This document shows positions 62,850-64,000 of a stretch of 64,000 bases of DNA, piece by piece (positions within the stretch are counted from its first letter, which is position 1; every line of letters starts with the position of its first letter). The notes under the pieces were generated by a model. That model made no database searches. It was not told the DNA's origin and saw nothing but the letters and a program-made list of their open reading frames with translations. The DNA lies in contig NZ_BMLS01000001.1 in the NCBI RefSeq assembly GCF_014645355.1, positions 124,001 through 188,000 of the forward strand, read 5' to 3'. The DNA comes from Bowmanella pacifica. Its GTDB lineage: Bacteria > Pseudomonadota > Gammaproteobacteria > Enterobacterales > Alteromonadaceae. A program made the position numbers and the translations under genes.

Positions 62850-63785
62850 CTACAGCCCAGCCTGATTTTTCCACAACCTCAAATGAAAGCGGCCTGGGCT
62901 TCTGTCCCAAGGCGTGAAGCGCTGTAGCATCCAAGGTGAAGTCTGCCGGGTGGAGACCCCCCAATTGGTCACCACCGCCGAGGCGAAGCCCGCCTCTTTT
63001 ACCGCCGTGACTGCCAATTCATCCAAGTCTGTGCCAACCACACCATTTGGATAAGCAAAGTGCCGGACCTCTTTGTCTGTCCACTCTTCCAATTGTGCTT
63101 TGCTTTGCACTATTTCACGCTTTTGCTGCTCAGCGTTAAGCACCTTCAAAATAGGATGATTAACAGTGTGCGCACCTATGGTCACGCCTTTTTCCGACAG
63201 GGCTCTGACTTGCTGAGGCGTCATCATCAGTGATTCTTGCTCAGAGGCATTGTTCTCTTCATACAAAGCGCTCACCCCTTGTAAGCGCTTCTCTATGGGC
63301 AAATGCTTAAGTTTTTTCAACCACCCATAAGCTAGCTCGCGCCGCTGCTCCCAATCACCAAGCTCAACATGTTCGCCATTCAGAGATAGAGATTTACGCG
63401 CTTGATCGGCAAACAAGTGAATTACTCTGTCATTCCACATGTTGGTACCATCACTGAACCCCGTTGCCACATAAACCGTGGCGGGAATAGCATATTTTTC
63501 CAGAACTGGCTGCGCCAAGGTCAGATTATTCACATAACCATCATCAAATGTTACACACAAGGCATTGGCCGGTAGGTTGTTCTCCGCCAGTCCCTTAACT
63601 GCATCATCCAAAGAGATGGGGGTAAAGTACTTGGCGATTAAAGCCATTTGCCAATCAAAGGTGTCAACCGTAGGTTCAGAGGGACGCATGGGATCTGGCT
63701 CTGCCAATACTTGATGGTAAATCAGAATACTTAATTTACCTCGACCCAATAGCCGCCCCAATGAGGACAATGTCCAGTGCAACAT
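62850..63785 (-). CDS. Polysaccharide deacetylase (NodB-like), exosortase-associated
   Basis: This 311-residue deacetylase has CVTFDDGY with the catalytic/metal Asp pair (81-82), metal His residues in IGAHTVNHPIL, and RHFAYPNG as motif 3. The C-terminal RQTSPWMLQRFTPWDRSP is typical of the exosortase-associated group. It has no clear signal peptide, so it either acts at the membrane face or on lipid-linked intermediates. It lies 2 bp after the asparagine-synthase-like gene and 5 bp before the PLP-fold gene. Confidence 0.9.
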   Translation of the reverse strand: MLHWTLSSLGRLLGRGKLSILIYHQVLAEPDPMRPSEPTVDTFDWQMALIAKYFTPISLDDAVKGLAENNLPANALCVTFDDGYVNNLTLAQPVLEKYAIPATVYVATGFSDGTNMWNDRVIHLFADQARKSLSLNGEHVELGDWEQRRELAYGWLKKLKHLPIEKRLQGVSALYEENNASEQESLMMTPQQVRALSEKGVTIGAHTVNHPILKVLNAEQQKREIVQSKAQLEEWTDKEVRHFAYPNGVVGTDLDELAVTAVKEAGFASAVVTNWGVSTRQTSPWMLQRFTPWDRSPGRFHLRLWKNQAGL

Positions 63786-63787
63786 AG

Positions 63788-64000
63788 TTAAAGACCCCGG
63801 CTCTCAAGCCACAGTTCCAACACGACAAGGATCCATATTAATTCCCCGTAGTAGTTAGCATGCCCGGAGTCATAAACTTGCAAAGCCTGCTCAATAAATG
63901 CCGGGAGAAAAATATTCCGGTCTTTCAGCTTGCATAAGGCCTCATTAGTTAAGGCTCTCAATGTTGGCTGCTCTTTCATCCAAACCCCAAAGGGTAACCC
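63788..64000 (-). CDS. Asparagine synthase-type amidotransferase, C-terminal part
   Basis: Only the last 70 residues are in the window; the frame stays open to the edge. GLPFGVWMKEQPTLRAL just upstream of the internal Met at 63979, followed by YYGELIWILVVLELWL, is the usual end of an asparagine synthase domain. Exosortase A loci carry such amidotransferases, so this is probably that protein, but the fragment alone cannot distinguish it from other AsnB-type enzymes. Confidence 0.75.
   Translation of the reverse strand, partial: GLPFGVWMKEQPTLRALTNEALCKLKDRNIFLPAFIEQALQVYDSGHANYYGELIWILVVLELWLESRGL

Noticed and set aside
1-64000. Mobile elements, tRNA or rRNA genes
   Set aside because: I looked for transposase motifs, integrases, flanking repeats and tRNA-like cloverleafs and saw none that I could support.

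Overview
This window looks like the chromosome of a marine or aquatic gammaproteobacterium, most likely of the Alteromonadales type. The support is its moderate GC, two very large Oar-like TonB-dependent receptors, sigma-54 logic and an exosortase A (PEP-CTERM) exopolysaccharide locus. All calls come from reading motifs and gene order; no database search was possible, and I do not name a genus. I see no rRNA, tRNA, insertion sequence, phage gene or CRISPR array.

Layout. (1) 1-953: the 3' end of a secretin and a small periplasmic protein. (2) 10692 down to 1028 (minus strand): a ten-gene surface-polysaccharide operon with a WecA-like initiating transferase, a lipoprotein, an OPX outer-membrane exporter, an ABC-2 permease and ATPase, a KpsE/BexC-like partner and the four dTDP-L-rhamnose genes. 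(3) 11264-14249: a POT-family peptide transporter, a small membrane protein and galE, followed by a tandem repeat of about 113 bp. (4) 14569-30417: a cluster that reads as scavenging and breakdown of murein peptides. It holds an RpiR/MurR-type regulator, a lipoprotein fusing an AmiD-like amidase to a PBP4B-like serine hydrolase, two TonB-dependent receptors, a DUF819 membrane protein, an NlpC/P60 endopeptidase, an L-Ala-D/L-Glu epimerase, an NhaC-type transporter and a VanX-type D-Ala-D-Ala dipeptidase.

(5) 30567-64000: the exosortase A-associated region. It begins with the PrsR/PrsK two-component pair. Next comes a 'HPr-rel-A' operon: a twin-arginine exported protein, a PqqD-like chaperone, an HprK-like kinase and a nucleotidyltransferase. 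A trypsin-like protease, an exosortase-associated acyltransferase with a ThiF-like E1 protein, two paralogous PEP-CTERM proteins and the TPR lipoprotein PrsT follow. Then come wecB and wecC, an acyl carrier protein with its acyl ligase and PLP decarboxylase, an SGNH/MBOAT O-acylation pair, a Wzy/ligase-like polymerase, a heparinase-fold lyase, two alpha/beta hydrolases, two CelD/FemAB-like acyltransferases, a PLP-fold protein, a polysaccharide deacetylase and the end of an asparagine synthase. The exosortase itself is not in the window.

The most notable result is regulatory. Both PEP-CTERM genes and the HPr-rel-A operon have a -24/-12 (sigma-54) promoter, with an almost identical 18-bp box (TGTAAAAAWAVCNGACAA) 51, 52 or 63 bp upstream of it. 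The third spacing differs from the others by about one helical turn. This is probably the binding site of PrsR, and it places the uncharacterised HPr-rel-A modification system in the same regulon as the PEP-CTERM surface proteins. Weaker sigma-54-like sites precede the acyltransferase/ThiF pair and the polysaccharide-export operon.
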